A stretch of DNA of 64,000 nucleotides from Microbacterium sp. CGR2 (lineage in GTDB: Bacteria; Actinomycetota; Actinomycetes; Actinomycetales; Microbacteriaceae). The stretch is from assembly GCF_003626735.1 (NCBI RefSeq), contig NZ_RBHX01000001.1, positions 186,001 to 250,000 on the forward strand, written 5' to 3'. Shown piece by piece: positions 1 through 8,799 of the stretch. The position numbers and the translations under genes are program-made. The notes below the pieces were generated by a model, which saw nothing but the letters and a program-made list of their open reading frames with translations, was not told the DNA's origin and did not search any database. Numbering within the stretch: position 1 is the stretch's first letter; each line of letters begins with the position of its first letter.

Positions 1-341
1 ACGATCGAGTTGAAGAACGACTCCAGGATCGTCAGCTGCGTGGTTCCGGACTGCAGCACCGCCACATAGTTGTCCAGGGTGAACTCCGGGTTGGTGAAGG
101 CTTCCCACCACCCGGAGCTGTCGATGTCGTCACGCGGCCGGAACGAGGAGATGAACAGACCCAGGGTCGGGATCGTCCACAGCACCGCGATCAGGATCGA
201 CGCTGCCGTGGCCCACGGGCGACTGAGACGCTTGCGCACGCGACCCGCAGAGGCGTCGAGGCGTCCCCCCGTGGTGATGGCCCTTGTGCTCGCGGCATCC
301 GCCGTGGGCTCGGCCGTGCCGGAATTCGTCGAGGTGGTCAT
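1..341 (-). CDS. Carbohydrate ABC transporter permease (MalG/AglG type), C-terminus outside window
   Basis: This is the second inner-membrane permease of an oligosaccharide importer. Only about 113 N-terminal residues are inside the window, so the EAA loop that docks the ATPase is not visible. Its ATG overlaps the stop codon of the preceding permease in an ATGA arrangement, so the two are translationally coupled. The visible part has a Thr/Ala-rich cytoplasmic tail, a first membrane span near residues 44-67, and then an SSFRPRDDI...GWW...TLDNYV stretch typical of the AglG/MalG family. The substrate is inferred from the neighbours (glucosides) and is not shown by this fragment. No ATPase gene is visible; such systems often share a distant MsiK-type ATPase. 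Confidence 0.85.
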   Translation of the reverse strand, partial: MTTSTNSGTAEPTADAASTRAITTGGRLDASAGRVRKRLSRPWATAASILIAVLWTIPTLGLFISSFRPRDDIDSSGWWEAFTNPEFTLDNYVAVLQSGTTQLTILESFFNSI

Positions 342-1477
342 CGGATCTCCCGCTGCTTCTTGAGCTGGCGTGCGTTGTAGATGACGATCGGCAGCACCAG
401 GATGAACAGGATGACGGAGAGCGCGGCACTGCGTCCCGCCTCGAACTTGGAGAACTGGGTGTACATCTCGTTGGCGAGCACCGAGGTTCCGTAGTTTCCA
501 CCGGTCATCGTGCGAACGATGTCGAAGACCTTCAGCGAGGCGATCGAGATCGTCGTCAAAACGACGATGAGGGCCGGCCGGATCGACGGGATCGTCACAG
601 ACCAGAACCGCTGCCACGCGTTGGCGCCGTCGAGTTCGGCCGCCTCCAGCAGTTCCGCCGGAACGCCCTTGATCGATGCCGAGAGCACGACCATCGCGAA
701 ACCGGTCTGCACCCAGATCAGCACCACGATCAGCGCCAGGTTGTTCCACGGCTCGTTGAGGAGGAACTGCTGGGGTTCGCCGCCGAACCAGACCAGGATC
801 TGGTTGAGCAGACCGATCTGCTCGAACTCGGGACCGCGGTACGTGTACACGAACCGCCAGATGATGCTGGCTCCCACGAACGAGATGGCCATCGGCATGA
901 ACACGAGCACCTTGTAGATCTTCTCGCCGCGCGTGCGGTCGATGAAGACGGCGTAGGCGAGACCGATCAGCGTGGAGAGAGTCGGCACCAGCAGCACCCA
1001 CACGATGGTGTTCACCACCGAGGTGACACCGTCTTCCTGCGTGAAGATCCAGATGTAGTTGGCGAAGCCGACGAAGTTCTGTCCGGTGGAGTTCCAGAAC
1101 GAGGAGTACACCGTCTGCAGCGACGGAAGGATGAGTCCGACCAGCAGCAGCAGCAGCGCTGGCGCCATGAACGCGACGAGTTGGATCAGGTAGCCCGCGC
1201 CGTCGCGGGACCGGTAGTCCAGGAAGAAGAACAGCGCGCCGACCGCGACCGCCACTCCCATGGCCCAGTAGTAGGAGTTGAAGAACCACATCACCGCGAG
1301 CGGGATGAGAAGACACATCGCCAGCCGGATGCCGGTGTACAGCGCGCCCTTGCGCGGTGCGATGTCCACGAGAAGCAGGATGGCGACGACGACCACCGCG
1401 AAGGCGATGACCACCACCAGGGCCTGCAGGATCGGCGGGAGCGTGCCGATCCATTGGAAGAATACTGTCGCGTTCAC
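338..1477 (-). CDS. Carbohydrate ABC transporter permease (MalF/AglF type)
   Basis: This is the first permease of the glucoside importer, 379 residues, with hydrophobic spans near 12-38, 49-67, 71-88, 97-125, 152-178, 186-212, 246-270 and 301-325. The conserved cytoplasmic EAA loop that contacts the ATPase is at about residues 279-298 (EAAELDGANAWQRFWSVTIP). Length, the extra N-terminal spans and the KVFDIVRTMTGG motif after the EAA loop resemble AglF/ThuF permeases rather than short MalF forms; this is recognition from memory, not an alignment. It lies between the binding-protein gene (100-nt gap containing a hairpin) and the second permease (4-nt overlap). Confidence 0.9.
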   Translation of the reverse strand: MNATVFFQWIGTLPPILQALVVVIAFAVVVVAILLLVDIAPRKGALYTGIRLAMCLLIPLAVMWFFNSYYWAMGVAVAVGALFFFLDYRSRDGAGYLIQLVAFMAPALLLLLVGLILPSLQTVYSSFWNSTGQNFVGFANYIWIFTQEDGVTSVVNTIVWVLLVPTLSTLIGLAYAVFIDRTRGEKIYKVLVFMPMAISFVGASIIWRFVYTYRGPEFEQIGLLNQILVWFGGEPQQFLLNEPWNNLALIVVLIWVQTGFAMVVLSASIKGVPAELLEAAELDGANAWQRFWSVTIPSIRPALIVVLTTISIASLKVFDIVRTMTGGNYGTSVLANEMYTQFSKFEAGRSAALSVILFILVLPIVIYNARQLKKQREIR

Positions 1478-1543
1478 GGATGCCCCTTCGTCACGCGTGC
1501 GGGATCTGCGGTCCGCACGAACGCGTGGGGACCGTGAGCGAGA

Positions 1544-1567
1544 AGGGCCGCCCCGCAGGGCGGCCCT
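1544..1567 (-). terminator. Intercistronic hairpin between binding-protein and permease genes
   Basis: A perfect 10-bp GC-rich stem (1544-1553 with 1558-1567) and a 4-nt loop lie between the stop of the binding-protein gene and the start of the first permease. There is no long U tract. Partial termination or 3'-end protection here would give more binding protein than permease, a common arrangement in sugar ABC operons. The stem is seen; the function is inferred. Confidence 0.6.
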
Positions 1568-1576
1568 CCTGCTCGA

Positions 1577-2896
1577 TCAGCTGGCGGGCCAGCCGGTCTC
1601 GATCTGCGTGAGGACCTCATCGGTCGACGTGCCGTTGATCCAGGCGACGATGCCCTTCCAGAACGTGCCAGAGCCGACGGCGCCGGGCATCTGGTCGGAA
1701 CCGTCGAAGCGGAAGGTGACCTCTTCGTCCTGGAGCAGCTTGATGGACTCCTGGAGGATCGGGTTCTCGACGGCTTCGATGTCGATGCCCTTGTTCGCCG
1801 AGGTCACACCACCGAGCGCGAGTCGGCTGTCTGCCCACTCCGGGCTGGAGAGGTACTCCAGCACCTTCTGGGTCGACTCGTCTTCGCTGAACGCGCCGAC
1901 GATCTCGCCGCCACCGGTGATCATCGTCTCGTCTGCGCTCTCACCCGGGGTCATGAAGGCCCACACGTCGCCGTCTTCGGCGACGTTGGTGCCCTCGGGG
2001 AAGAAGCCGGAGAGGAACGATGCCTGGTGCGTCAGCGCGCATTCGCCCGCGGCCACCTTGGGAGCGACGTCACCGAACGCGGTGGAGTTGATCGAGCGCA
2101 CGTCACCGAGACCGGCGTTGACGTACTCCGGGTTCAGGAGGATGGTGCCGACCTGCTCGAAGGCTTCCTTGATCTGCGGGTCGGTGAAGGGGATCTCGTT
2201 CTCGACCCACTGGTCGTAGACCTCGGTGCCGGAGTTGCGCAGCACGATGTCTTCGACCCAGTCAGTGCCGGGCCAGCCGGTGGCGACACCGGACTCGAAG
2301 CCCGCGCACCACGGTGCGGCACCGCTCTTCTCCTTGATGGTGTCGGTGAGGGCGATCATCTCGTCCCACGTCTTGGGAACTTCGACGCCCCACTCCTGGA
2401 ACTTCGTCGGGGAGTACCAGATCCAGCCCTTGACGCTCGCCATCAGCGGCGCGCCGTAGAACTCGTCCTCGTAGGTGCCGAACTCGACCCAACCTTCGGT
2501 CCAGTACTCGTTCGCGTTCTCCTCGACCGCATCCGGTGCCGGCTTCAGCAAGTCGCGGGACGCGTAGTCCGCGAACAGGCCGGGCTGCGGGAAGATCGCG
2601 ATGTCGGGCGGGTTCCCGCCCTGTGCGCGGGTGCCGAGCTGCGTCTCGAAGTCCTGGCTCCCCTCGTACTTGATCTCGATGCCGTTCTCTTCTTCCCAGT
2701 CCGCCCAGGACTCCTGAAGGAGTTCGGCCTCGGCGTCGACGATGGTGCCGTAGATCGTGACGCTCTTGTCGTCGTCACCCCCGCCACCTCCACCCTCGGG
2801 TGCACCGCCGGGTGCCCCGCATCCGGCGAGCGCGACGCCCGCGACCCCCAGCAGGGCGAGCGGCATGAGCCGCCGGGAACGCTGTGACAGAGTCAT
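1577..2896 (-). CDS. Extracellular sugar-binding lipoprotein of ABC importer (AglE-like)
   Basis: Solute-binding protein, 439 residues, that would capture the sugar outside the membrane and deliver it to the two permeases downstream. The signal peptide (RRLMPLALLGVAGVALAGC) ends in a lipobox with Cys26, followed by a Gly/Asp-rich linker, so the mature protein is a membrane-anchored lipoprotein. The start at 2896 is chosen because an AGGAG ribosome-binding site lies just upstream and the signal peptide begins there; a longer in-frame reading is unlikely. The body (GNPPDIAIFPQPG, many Trp and acidic residues) fits the family 1 carbohydrate-binding proteins, closest in feel to AglE. Probably controlled by the divergent LacI regulator. 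Confidence 0.9.
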   Translation of the reverse strand: MTLSQRSRRLMPLALLGVAGVALAGCGAPGGAPEGGGGGGDDDKSVTIYGTIVDAEAELLQESWADWEEENGIEIKYEGSQDFETQLGTRAQGGNPPDIAIFPQPGLFADYASRDLLKPAPDAVEENANEYWTEGWVEFGTYEDEFYGAPLMASVKGWIWYSPTKFQEWGVEVPKTWDEMIALTDTIKEKSGAAPWCAGFESGVATGWPGTDWVEDIVLRNSGTEVYDQWVENEIPFTDPQIKEAFEQVGTILLNPEYVNAGLGDVRSINSTAFGDVAPKVAAGECALTHQASFLSGFFPEGTNVAEDGDVWAFMTPGESADETMITGGGEIVGAFSEDESTQKVLEYLSSPEWADSRLALGGVTSANKGIDIEAVENPILQESIKLLQDEEVTFRFDGSDQMPGAVGSGTFWKGIVAWINGTSTDEVLTQIETGWPAS

Positions 2897-2956
2897 GTGA
2901 ATTCTCCTCTTCGAGTACAAGGCCCCCTCGCCCGACGCCACCCCTGGTGTCGGTGA

Positions 2957-3092
2957 GGAACCGATTCCAGGCCAACCTACTTGGCTTCCGCTCCCCGACA
3001 CAACAGTGCAGGGTCACAAGCTCGCAACCTTTCGCCCTCGGGAAAGGTTCGCCGTGGGAGCGCTCCCTCGGTGAGCGTATGGAACCGGTTCC
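2957..3092. promoter_or_regulatory. Three palindromic LacI-type operator candidates between importer and regulator
   Basis: The 281-nt divergent region holds three 12-bp palindromes: GGAACCGATTCC at 2957-2968 (near-perfect), GGGAGCGCTCCC at 3056-3067 (perfect, within TGGGAGCGCTCCCT) and GGAACCGGTTCC at 3081-3092 (perfect). An 8-bp stem (3026-3033 with 3042-3049) lies between them. LacI-family operators are typically such palindromes. The TGGGAGCGCTCCCA word is the known CebR/CelR (cellobiose) operator of actinobacteria and is matched at 13 of 14 bases. That hints at beta-glucosides, whereas the transporter family hints at alpha-glucosides. Confidence 0.6.
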
Positions 3093-3177
3093 CTTTCGCG
3101 TCTCGAACGGATACGCTGACACCCGTCACGCGTGGCGACGTCGCCCGAGCGCCGCGCGACCAGGTCGAGGAGGACCG

Positions 3178-4179
3178 ATGAGCACGATCGCCGATGTCGC
3201 GGCACGTGCCGGCGTGTCGAAGGCGACGGCGAGCCGTGCGCTCAGCGGACGAGGCTACGTCTCCGAGACGACCCGTCGCCAGGTGGCGGATGCCGCCCGC
3301 GATCTCGCCTACGTCGCGCACTCCTCTGCGACCAGCCTCGCCACCGGCAGAACACAGACCGTCGGCGTGGTCATGCCCCCGGTCGACCGCTGGTTCCACG
3401 CCGAGCTGCTCGCCGGCATCCAGGAGTCGCTGCTGGCGCTCGAATACGACCTCTCGCTCTACGGCGTGCCGGAGAGCTCCCCCGCCAGGGAACGGCTCTT
3501 CGAGCGCATCCTCCCCCGCCGGCGGTTCGACGGGATCATCGCCGTGGGCATCATGCCGAGCACGGTCGAACTCGAACGCCTGCAGCGGTCGGGGCCGCTG
3601 GTGTGCGTCGGCCCTCACGCCGAGGAGTCCGACGCCGTCGGGATCGACGACTCCGCGGCCGCCCGCATCGCCACGGAACACCTGATCGAACTCGGGCACA
3701 CCGCCATCGCGTTCCTCGGCGGGTCGACGGATGCTGCCACGCTGAGCGTCGGCGACGCCCGCCGCCTCGCCGGTTACGGCGAGGCGCTCCAGGCGGCGGG
3801 TCTCGGCGCCCACGCGCGCGTCGCCGGTGCTCTGCCGACGATGCCGGGCGGGTACGCCGGGGCGGCCGGGCTGCTCGGCGATCGGAGGAACCGACCCACG
3901 GCCATCGTCGCGGTGTGCGATGAGGCGGCGATCGGTGCGGTGATCGCCGCGCGGAGCCTCGGCATCGCCGTGCCGACCGAGCTGAGCGTGGTGGGTATCG
4001 ACGACCACGAACATGCCGAGATGTTCTCGCTGACCACGATCGGGCAGTCGCCCCGGGAGCAAGGGCATGAAGCGGTCCGCCTGCTCACCCGCCGGATGGC
4101 CCATCCGGATGCACCGCTGGAGCCCGCCGCCGCAGCATCCGCCCTGGTGATGCGCAGTTCGACCGCCGCTCCGCGTTGA
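3178..4179 (+). CDS. LacI-family transcriptional regulator of the sugar importer
   Basis: One-component regulator of 333 residues. The N-terminal helix-turn-helix (residues 3-24, TIADVAARAGVSKATASRAL) and hinge are followed by a periplasmic-binding-protein-like effector domain. Start chosen at 3178, after a GAGGAGG ribosome-binding site and exactly at the canonical MSTIADVA start of the family. It is divergent from the importer genes and ends in a shared hairpin with rplL. By family it should repress the importer until a sugar ligand binds. The effector is not identifiable from sequence alone. Confidence 0.9.
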   Translation: MSTIADVAARAGVSKATASRALSGRGYVSETTRRQVADAARDLAYVAHSSATSLATGRTQTVGVVMPPVDRWFHAELLAGIQESLLALEYDLSLYGVPESSPARERLFERILPRRRFDGIIAVGIMPSTVELERLQRSGPLVCVGPHAEESDAVGIDDSAAARIATEHLIELGHTAIAFLGGSTDAATLSVGDARRLAGYGEALQAAGLGAHARVAGALPTMPGGYAGAAGLLGDRRNRPTAIVAVCDEAAIGAVIAARSLGIAVPTELSVVGIDDHEHAEMFSLTTIGQSPREQGHEAVRLLTRRMAHPDAPLEPAAAASALVMRSSTAAPR

Positions 4180-4209
4180 CCCGGGCTCGGCGACCCGCGC
4201 CCGAACGCA

Positions 4210-4240
4210 CGAAGGCCCCGGGACGAACCCGGGGCCTTCG
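4210..4240. terminator. Bidirectional terminator between lacI-type gene and rplL
   Basis: A perfect 13-bp stem (4210-4222 with 4228-4240) with a 5-nt loop sits between the convergent regulator gene and rplL. It is symmetrical enough to serve both transcripts, although neither side has a strong U tract. Confidence 0.8.
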
Positions 4241-4260
4241 GTGAAGCGGTGAGACGCTGA

Positions 4261-4638
4261 TTACTTGAGGGTAACCGTGGCGCCTGCTGCCTCGAGGGCT
4301 TCCTTCGCCTTCTCGGCGGCTTCCTTGGTCGCGCCTTCGAGCACGGCCTTGGGGGCACCGTCGACGACGGCCTTGGCCTCGCCGAGACCCAGCGAGGTGA
4401 GCTCGCGGACGGTCTTGATGACCTGGATCTTCTTGTCGCCAGCAGCCTCGAGGATGACGTCGAAGGAATCCTTCTCCTCGACCTCTTCGACAGCTCCGCC
4501 GCCTGCGCCGGCAACGGCGACGGGGGCAGCAGCGGTGACCTCGAACTTCTCCTCGAACGCCTTCACGAAGTCGTTGAGCTCGACAAGGGTCAGGCCAGCG
4601 AACTGCTCGAGCAGCTCCTCAGTGGTGAGCTTCGCCAT
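4261..4638 (-). CDS. rplL: 50S ribosomal protein L7/L12
   Basis: Stalk protein of the large ribosomal subunit, 125 residues, present as dimers bound to L10 and recruiting translation GTPases. The N-terminal dimerisation region ([20 protein letters not shown]) is followed by an Ala/Gly hinge and the globular C-terminal domain with the [15 protein letters not shown] segment that contacts factors. Length is normal for the family. It follows rplJ after a 48-nt gap, and the pair is governed by the leader upstream of rplJ. rpoB/rpoC do not follow, unlike the classical rplJL-rpoBC arrangement. Confidence 0.98.
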   Translation of the reverse strand: MAKLTTEELLEQFAGLTLVELNDFVKAFEEKFEVTAAAPVAVAGAGGGAVEEVEEKDSFDVILEAAGDKKIQVIKTVRELTSLGLGEAKAVVDGAPKAVLEGATKEAAEKAKEALEAAGATVTLK

Positions 4639-4686
4639 GATGTATCTCCTAATAGATGGGGTTTGTGAGAAAAGATCGCCGGCCGC

Positions 4687-5175
4687 TCACGCGGCTTCGG
4701 CGGTCTCCAGCTTTTCGCGAAGCGCGTCGATGGTGGCCGCAGCCTTGCCCATCGTCTGCTTCATCATTCCCGCAGCCTTCGCCAGCAGAACCTCACGGCT
4801 CTCGAGCGCGGCGTACTTGTTGACCTCGTCGGCGGAGAGGGCGTTGCCCTCGAAGACGCCGGACTTGATCACGAGAAGCGGGTTGGCCTTGGCGAAGTCA
4901 CGCAGAGCCTTGGCGGTGGCGACGAAGTCACCGTGCACGAAAGCGACGGCCGACGGACCCTTGAGGTCGTCATCCAGCGCAGTGATCCCCGCTTTGTTCG
5001 CGGCGATCTTGGTCAGCGTGTTCTTCACCACGGCGTACTCGGCGTCCTGACGGATGCTGTTACGCAGCTCCTTGAGCTGGGCAACCGTCAGACCGCGGTA
5101 CTCGGTCAGCAGGACGGCGTTCGAGTTCTCGAATGACTTCGTGAGCTCGGCGACCGATGCATCCTTCTGCGTCAT
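4687..5175 (-). CDS. rplJ: 50S ribosomal protein L10
   Basis: Base of the ribosomal stalk, 162 residues. It binds 23S rRNA and carries L7/L12 dimers on its C-terminal helix ([24 protein letters not shown]...). The start at 5175 is supported by an AAGGAG box and by the normal family N-terminus [18 protein letters not shown]. Upstream lie an attenuator-like hairpin and a good housekeeping promoter, consistent with the usual feedback control of rplJL by L10-L12 binding to its own leader. Confidence 0.97.
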   Translation of the reverse strand: MTQKDASVAELTKSFENSNAVLLTEYRGLTVAQLKELRNSIRQDAEYAVVKNTLTKIAANKAGITALDDDLKGPSAVAFVHGDFVATAKALRDFAKANPLLVIKSGVFEGNALSADEVNKYAALESREVLLAKAAGMMKQTMGKAAATIDALREKLETAEAA

Positions 5176-5374
5176 GGTCACTCCTTGGTGTGTACGAGGC
5201 GCCGCACGGTGGTGGGGCGCCGACCTGGACCACCTGCAGAAAGAAAAAAGCTCCGGCGCAAGCGCACGGAGCTTTGAGAAGTTCGTGACACCTGCGCGGG
5301 ACCCTGCTTCTGCAGAGCTTCGATCGCCTGACGTTTGCACGCACGACGATGACCAGCGGTCTTCGGTTGGTACA
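5176..5374 (-). promoter_or_regulatory. rplJL leader with attenuator-type terminator hairpin
   Basis: About 200 nt of untranslated leader precedes rplJ. Read on the minus strand it contains a terminator-like hairpin: stem 5275-5267 with 5255-5247, extended by an inner GCG/CGC pairing, followed at once by a U-rich run (complement of 5240-5249). A factor-independent terminator inside the leader fits an L10-leader attenuation system, where L10(L12) binding would favour termination. Hairpin and U tract are seen; the L10-binding kink-turn was not modelled. Confidence 0.65.
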
Positions 5375-5403
5375 ACTCTACCTCACCGCATCCGCCCTCC
5401 CAA
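5375..5403 (-). promoter_or_regulatory. Promoter of rplJL
   Basis: On the minus strand a TTGGGA -35 box (5403-5398) and a TAGAGT -10 box (5380-5375) are separated by exactly 17 bp, a good fit to a housekeeping sigma-70-type promoter. It lies just upstream of the rplJ leader and downstream of the GH15 gene. Confidence 0.6.
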
Positions 5404-5417
5404 ATCACCGCCGTGCT

Positions 5418-5471
5418 CCGGTCGCGCTTCTGCAGCCACCCGGCGCTGAGAGAGGTGCAGAAGTGCGACGG
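5418..5471. repeat. Long imperfect palindrome downstream of the GH15 gene
   Basis: The arms 5418-5434 and 5456-5471 are complementary over 16-17 bases with one bulge and one mismatch, around a 21-nt loop. The outer arm (CCGGTCGCGCTT) closely resembles the arm of another palindrome at 16521. This suggests a dispersed REP-like element that may also act as the GH15 terminator. Confidence 0.55.
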
Positions 5472-5489
5472 AAGCGATGTCGGCGACCG

Positions 5490-7283
5490 TCAGTGACGGT
5501 CCGCTGCGCGACCGGTGTGACCGGCCAGCGCGTCTGCGGCGCGGATGAGCGTGAGATGCGAGAGAGCCTGCGGAGTGTTCCCGGCCTGACGATCATGGGG
5601 CACGTCGTACTCCTCGGCCAGCAGCCCCAGATCGTTCACCATCGCGAGGAGTCGGCGCATCAGATCCTCGGCGTCGGCGATGCGCCCGCTCGCCGCATAC
5701 TGCTCCACGAGCCAGAAGCTGCACGCGACGAACGGATGCTCATCGCCGGGGAGTCCGTCGACCCCGCTCTCCGTGCGGTAGCGGAGGACGAAACCGTCGC
5801 GCAGGAGCGTGCTCTCGATCCGCGCGACCGTGGCCAGCATCCGCGGATCATCGGCGGCGCAGTAGCCGACCTGAGGCAGCACGAGCAGGGAGGCATCCAC
5901 CTCTGCGGAACCGTAGTGCTGGACGAAGTATCCGCCGTCCGGGTCGACCCCTGCGTCGTCGATCTCCCGCCGAAGCGCATCGCGTGCGGCTTCCCATCGC
6001 TCCGCATCGCCCGCAAGCCCGTGCTCCCGGACAGCACGCACACCGCGATCCAGTGCGGCCCACATCATCACGCGGGAGTGTGTGAACCGCTGCGGTTCGC
6101 CGCGGATCTCCCAGATGCCGTTGTCCGGTCGGTCGAGCCCCGCGGTCACGCGCTCCACCAGGGCGCGCTGGAGAGGCCAGGAGAACGGGCCCTCCTCCAG
6201 GCCTGCGAGCCGTGCCGCCTCCAGTGCCACGAGGACCTCGCCGATGACATCGCCCTGGTACTGGTCGACGGCGCCGTTGCCGATCCGCACCGGCGCGGCA
6301 CCCTCGTAGCCGGGGAGGCTGGTGAGCACCCGCTCTGCCAGGTCGCGCTCCCCCGCGATGCCGTACATGATCTGCACCTCGCTCGGCTCGCCGGCGATCG
6401 CTCGGAGCAGCCACTGGCGCCACTCGTGGGCCTCGGCGAGAAAACCGTGGGAGATGAGCACTTCGAGGGTGAGCGCGGCGTCGCGCAGCCAGACGTAGCG
6501 GTAGTCCCAATTGCGGGAACCACCGAACTCCTCGGGCAGCGAGGTGGTCGCTGCGGCGACGATGCCCCCCGTGTCACGGTTGGTCAATGCGCGGAGCACG
6601 AGCAGCGACCGGACGACCTCATCGCGATGCGGACCGTCGTGGACGATGCCGCTCGCCCATTCCCGCCACCACGTCTGCGTCGCCGTGAACGCGGCCTCCA
6701 CGTCGAGCGGCGCCGGCGGTTGCTCGTGCGAGGGGAACCAGCTCAGCACGAGGTCGCAGTGCTCGCCGGCTTCGATCACGACGCTGCCGTGATGCGCGTG
6801 ATTCTGGGCGGTGAGGCGCGTACCGCGGACGATCACGGCCTCCGGACCGGCCGCCGCGTGCAGAGCCGGCGCCGAGTGCGTGCCCACCTGCCGCACCCAG
6901 GGCAGCGAGCGCGAGTAGTCGAAATGCAGGCGCAACTCGGTGACGAACTCCACACGACCCGAGATTCCCACGATCCTTCGCACGACGTCGGTGCGGTCCG
7001 GCTCCAACGGCATGAACTCGTGGACTTCCGCGACGCCATCCGCGCTGTTCCAGCGCGTGACGAGGACGAACGTGTCAGAGAGATAGTGCCGTTCCGCCGT
7101 CGCGTCGGCGTCGCGCGGCCGGAGACTCCACCGTCCGTTGCTCGGCTCGCCGAGAAGCGCACCGAACAACGAGGGCGAGTCGAACCGGGGCAGGCAGAGC
7201 CAATCCATACTCCCTTCGCGAGAGACGAGAGCGCCGGTGCGGCAGTCGCTGAGAAGGGCGTAGTCCTCGATCGGTGCAGGCAT
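5490..7283 (-). CDS. Glycoside hydrolase family 15 protein (glucoamylase/trehalase-like)
   Basis: Cytoplasmic enzyme of 597 residues with no signal peptide, predicted to hydrolyse alpha-glucosidic bonds and release glucose; actinobacterial relatives include trehalases. Seen hallmarks are the N-terminal PIEDYALLSDCRTGALVS, the (alpha/alpha)6-barrel motif NWDYRYVWLRDAAL and the GIWEIRG segment that carries a conserved glutamate in GH15. Start at 7283 is preferred because the family begins PxPIEDY; a 12-residue longer start at 7319 exists. A CACAAT box lies 6 nt before the ATG, so the mRNA may be leaderless. It is divergent from the zwf-like gene. Confidence 0.85.
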   Translation of the reverse strand: MPAPIEDYALLSDCRTGALVSREGSMDWLCLPRFDSPSLFGALLGEPSNGRWSLRPRDADATAERHYLSDTFVLVTRWNSADGVAEVHEFMPLEPDRTDVVRRIVGISGRVEFVTELRLHFDYSRSLPWVRQVGTHSAPALHAAAGPEAVIVRGTRLTAQNHAHHGSVVIEAGEHCDLVLSWFPSHEQPPAPLDVEAAFTATQTWWREWASGIVHDGPHRDEVVRSLLVLRALTNRDTGGIVAAATTSLPEEFGGSRNWDYRYVWLRDAALTLEVLISHGFLAEAHEWRQWLLRAIAGEPSEVQIMYGIAGERDLAERVLTSLPGYEGAAPVRIGNGAVDQYQGDVIGEVLVALEAARLAGLEEGPFSWPLQRALVERVTAGLDRPDNGIWEIRGEPQRFTHSRVMMWAALDRGVRAVREHGLAGDAERWEAARDALRREIDDAGVDPDGGYFVQHYGSAEVDASLLVLPQVGYCAADDPRMLATVARIESTLLRDGFVLRYRTESGVDGLPGDEHPFVACSFWLVEQYAASGRIADAEDLMRRLLAMVNDLGLLAEEYDVPHDRQAGNTPQALSHLTLIRAADALAGHTGRAADRH

Positions 7284-7353
7284 TTGCTGATTGTGGCATG
7301 CGCGTTCGAGAGGACACATGCGCGGGCGACAGGTCAGCGATTACGGTGGTGCC

Positions 7354-8718
7354 ATGACGGATGCGACCACGCTCGTGATCTTCGGTGCCGGCGGAGACCT
7401 GACATCCCGGCTCCTGCTTCCCGCTCTGGGCCAGCTGCTGACCCGTGAGCCCTCCCGCACGGTGCGCGTCGTGGGAGCCGATCGGGAGGAGCTGACCGAT
7501 GCCGACTTCCAGACCGTCGTGCGGAGCGCCTTCGCGACCGTCGACGCCCAGAAAGCAGCATCCCGTGTGGAGGTCGAGTACCGCCGCACGGACATCACCA
7601 GCGCCGAGGACCTGACAGCTCTGTTCGGCGGATTCACAGGCCAGGTCGCGCTGTACTTCGCCGTGCCGCCGTCTGTGGCCGAGAAGTCCGTGCAGGTCAT
7701 GACCGCCGAGATGCTCCCCGAGGGCGCGGTCCTGGTCATGGAGAAGCCGTTCGGCATCGACGAAGCGAGCGCCCGCACGTTGAACCGGACCCTCACGTCG
7801 CTGGTGCCCGAGAACCAGGTGTTCCGGGTCGACCACTTCCTCGGCAAGTCGACGACGCTGAACCTGCTGGGCGCGCGCTTCGCCAACCGACTGTTGGAAC
7901 CGCTGTGGACGGCGGAGAGCATCGAGTCCGTGGACATCGTCTACGACGAGGCTCTCGCGCTCGAAGGCCGCGCTGGCTACTACGACGGGGCGGGCGCCTT
8001 GGTCGACATGATCCAGAGCCACCTGCTCCAGGTGCTGGCGGTGCTCGCGATGGACGAGCCCGCCACCCTCGACGAGATCGACTTCCGCGAGGCGACCAGC
8101 GCCGTCCTGCGGGCCACTTCGGTCTGGGGTGACGACCCGGTGTCCGCTTCACGCCGGGCGCGCTACACGGCCGGAAACGTGCAGGGCATCGACAAGCCCT
8201 CCTATGTCGACGAGCCGGGCGTCGATCCGGAACGCGGCACCGAGACTCTCGCGGAGGCGACCTTCGAGGTGCGCAACGCACGCTGGGCCGGGGTGCCTTT
8301 CCGACTCCGCTCCGGGAAGGCGCTCAGTGCGCCGGCGACCGAGATAGTCGTGCGCTTCCGTGCCGTGCGACACGTCCCCGCAGGCCTGACGGGCTCGGCA
8401 GACGGCGCCGTGCTGCGCTTCTCCCTCGGACCGGATCGGGTCTCCCTGGAACTCAACCTCAATGCCGCGGAAGACCCCTTCGAACTCGAACGGGCCACTC
8501 TCTCGGCAGAACTCGGCGAGGGCGCGTTGAAGGCCTACGCCGAAGTGCTCTCCGGCATCCTGGACGGCGATCCCCTGCTGGCCGTGCGTGGCGACGCCGC
8601 CGAGCAGTGCTGGCGGATCGTCGAACCGATCCTGAAGGCCTGGCGGCGTGGAGATGTGCCGCTCGAAGAGTATGCCGCCGGGTCTTTCGGGCCCGAGGGA
8701 TGGTCGCCACGACACTGA
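7354..8718 (+). CDS. Glucose-6-phosphate dehydrogenase family protein
   Basis: Oxidises glucose 6-phosphate to 6-phosphogluconolactone with NAD(P)+, the entry to the oxidative pentose-phosphate pathway. The 454-residue protein shows a Rossmann start (VIFGAGGDLTSRLLLPAL, residues 8-25), EKPFG (130-134) and the active-site signature RVDHFLGK (158-165; consensus RIDHYLGK), so the catalytic His is present. It is divergent from GH15 and the two could feed glucose into the same route. A TACGGT box 6 nt before the ATG suggests a leaderless transcript. opcA and other pentose-phosphate genes are absent nearby, so it could be a second, non-operonic copy. Confidence 0.88.
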   Translation: MTDATTLVIFGAGGDLTSRLLLPALGQLLTREPSRTVRVVGADREELTDADFQTVVRSAFATVDAQKAASRVEVEYRRTDITSAEDLTALFGGFTGQVALYFAVPPSVAEKSVQVMTAEMLPEGAVLVMEKPFGIDEASARTLNRTLTSLVPENQVFRVDHFLGKSTTLNLLGARFANRLLEPLWTAESIESVDIVYDEALALEGRAGYYDGAGALVDMIQSHLLQVLAVLAMDEPATLDEIDFREATSAVLRATSVWGDDPVSASRRARYTAGNVQGIDKPSYVDEPGVDPERGTETLAEATFEVRNARWAGVPFRLRSGKALSAPATEIVVRFRAVRHVPAGLTGSADGAVLRFSLGPDRVSLELNLNAAEDPFELERATLSAELGEGALKAYAEVLSGILDGDPLLAVRGDAAEQCWRIVEPILKAWRRGDVPLEEYAAGSFGPEGWSPRH

Positions 8719-8799
8719 AACCCGGTTCTCGGCGTCGGTCGATGCTGCGGCACGGCGTGTATGGACATCGACGTCGGCGGACGGGGTTAGGGTCGAGGA

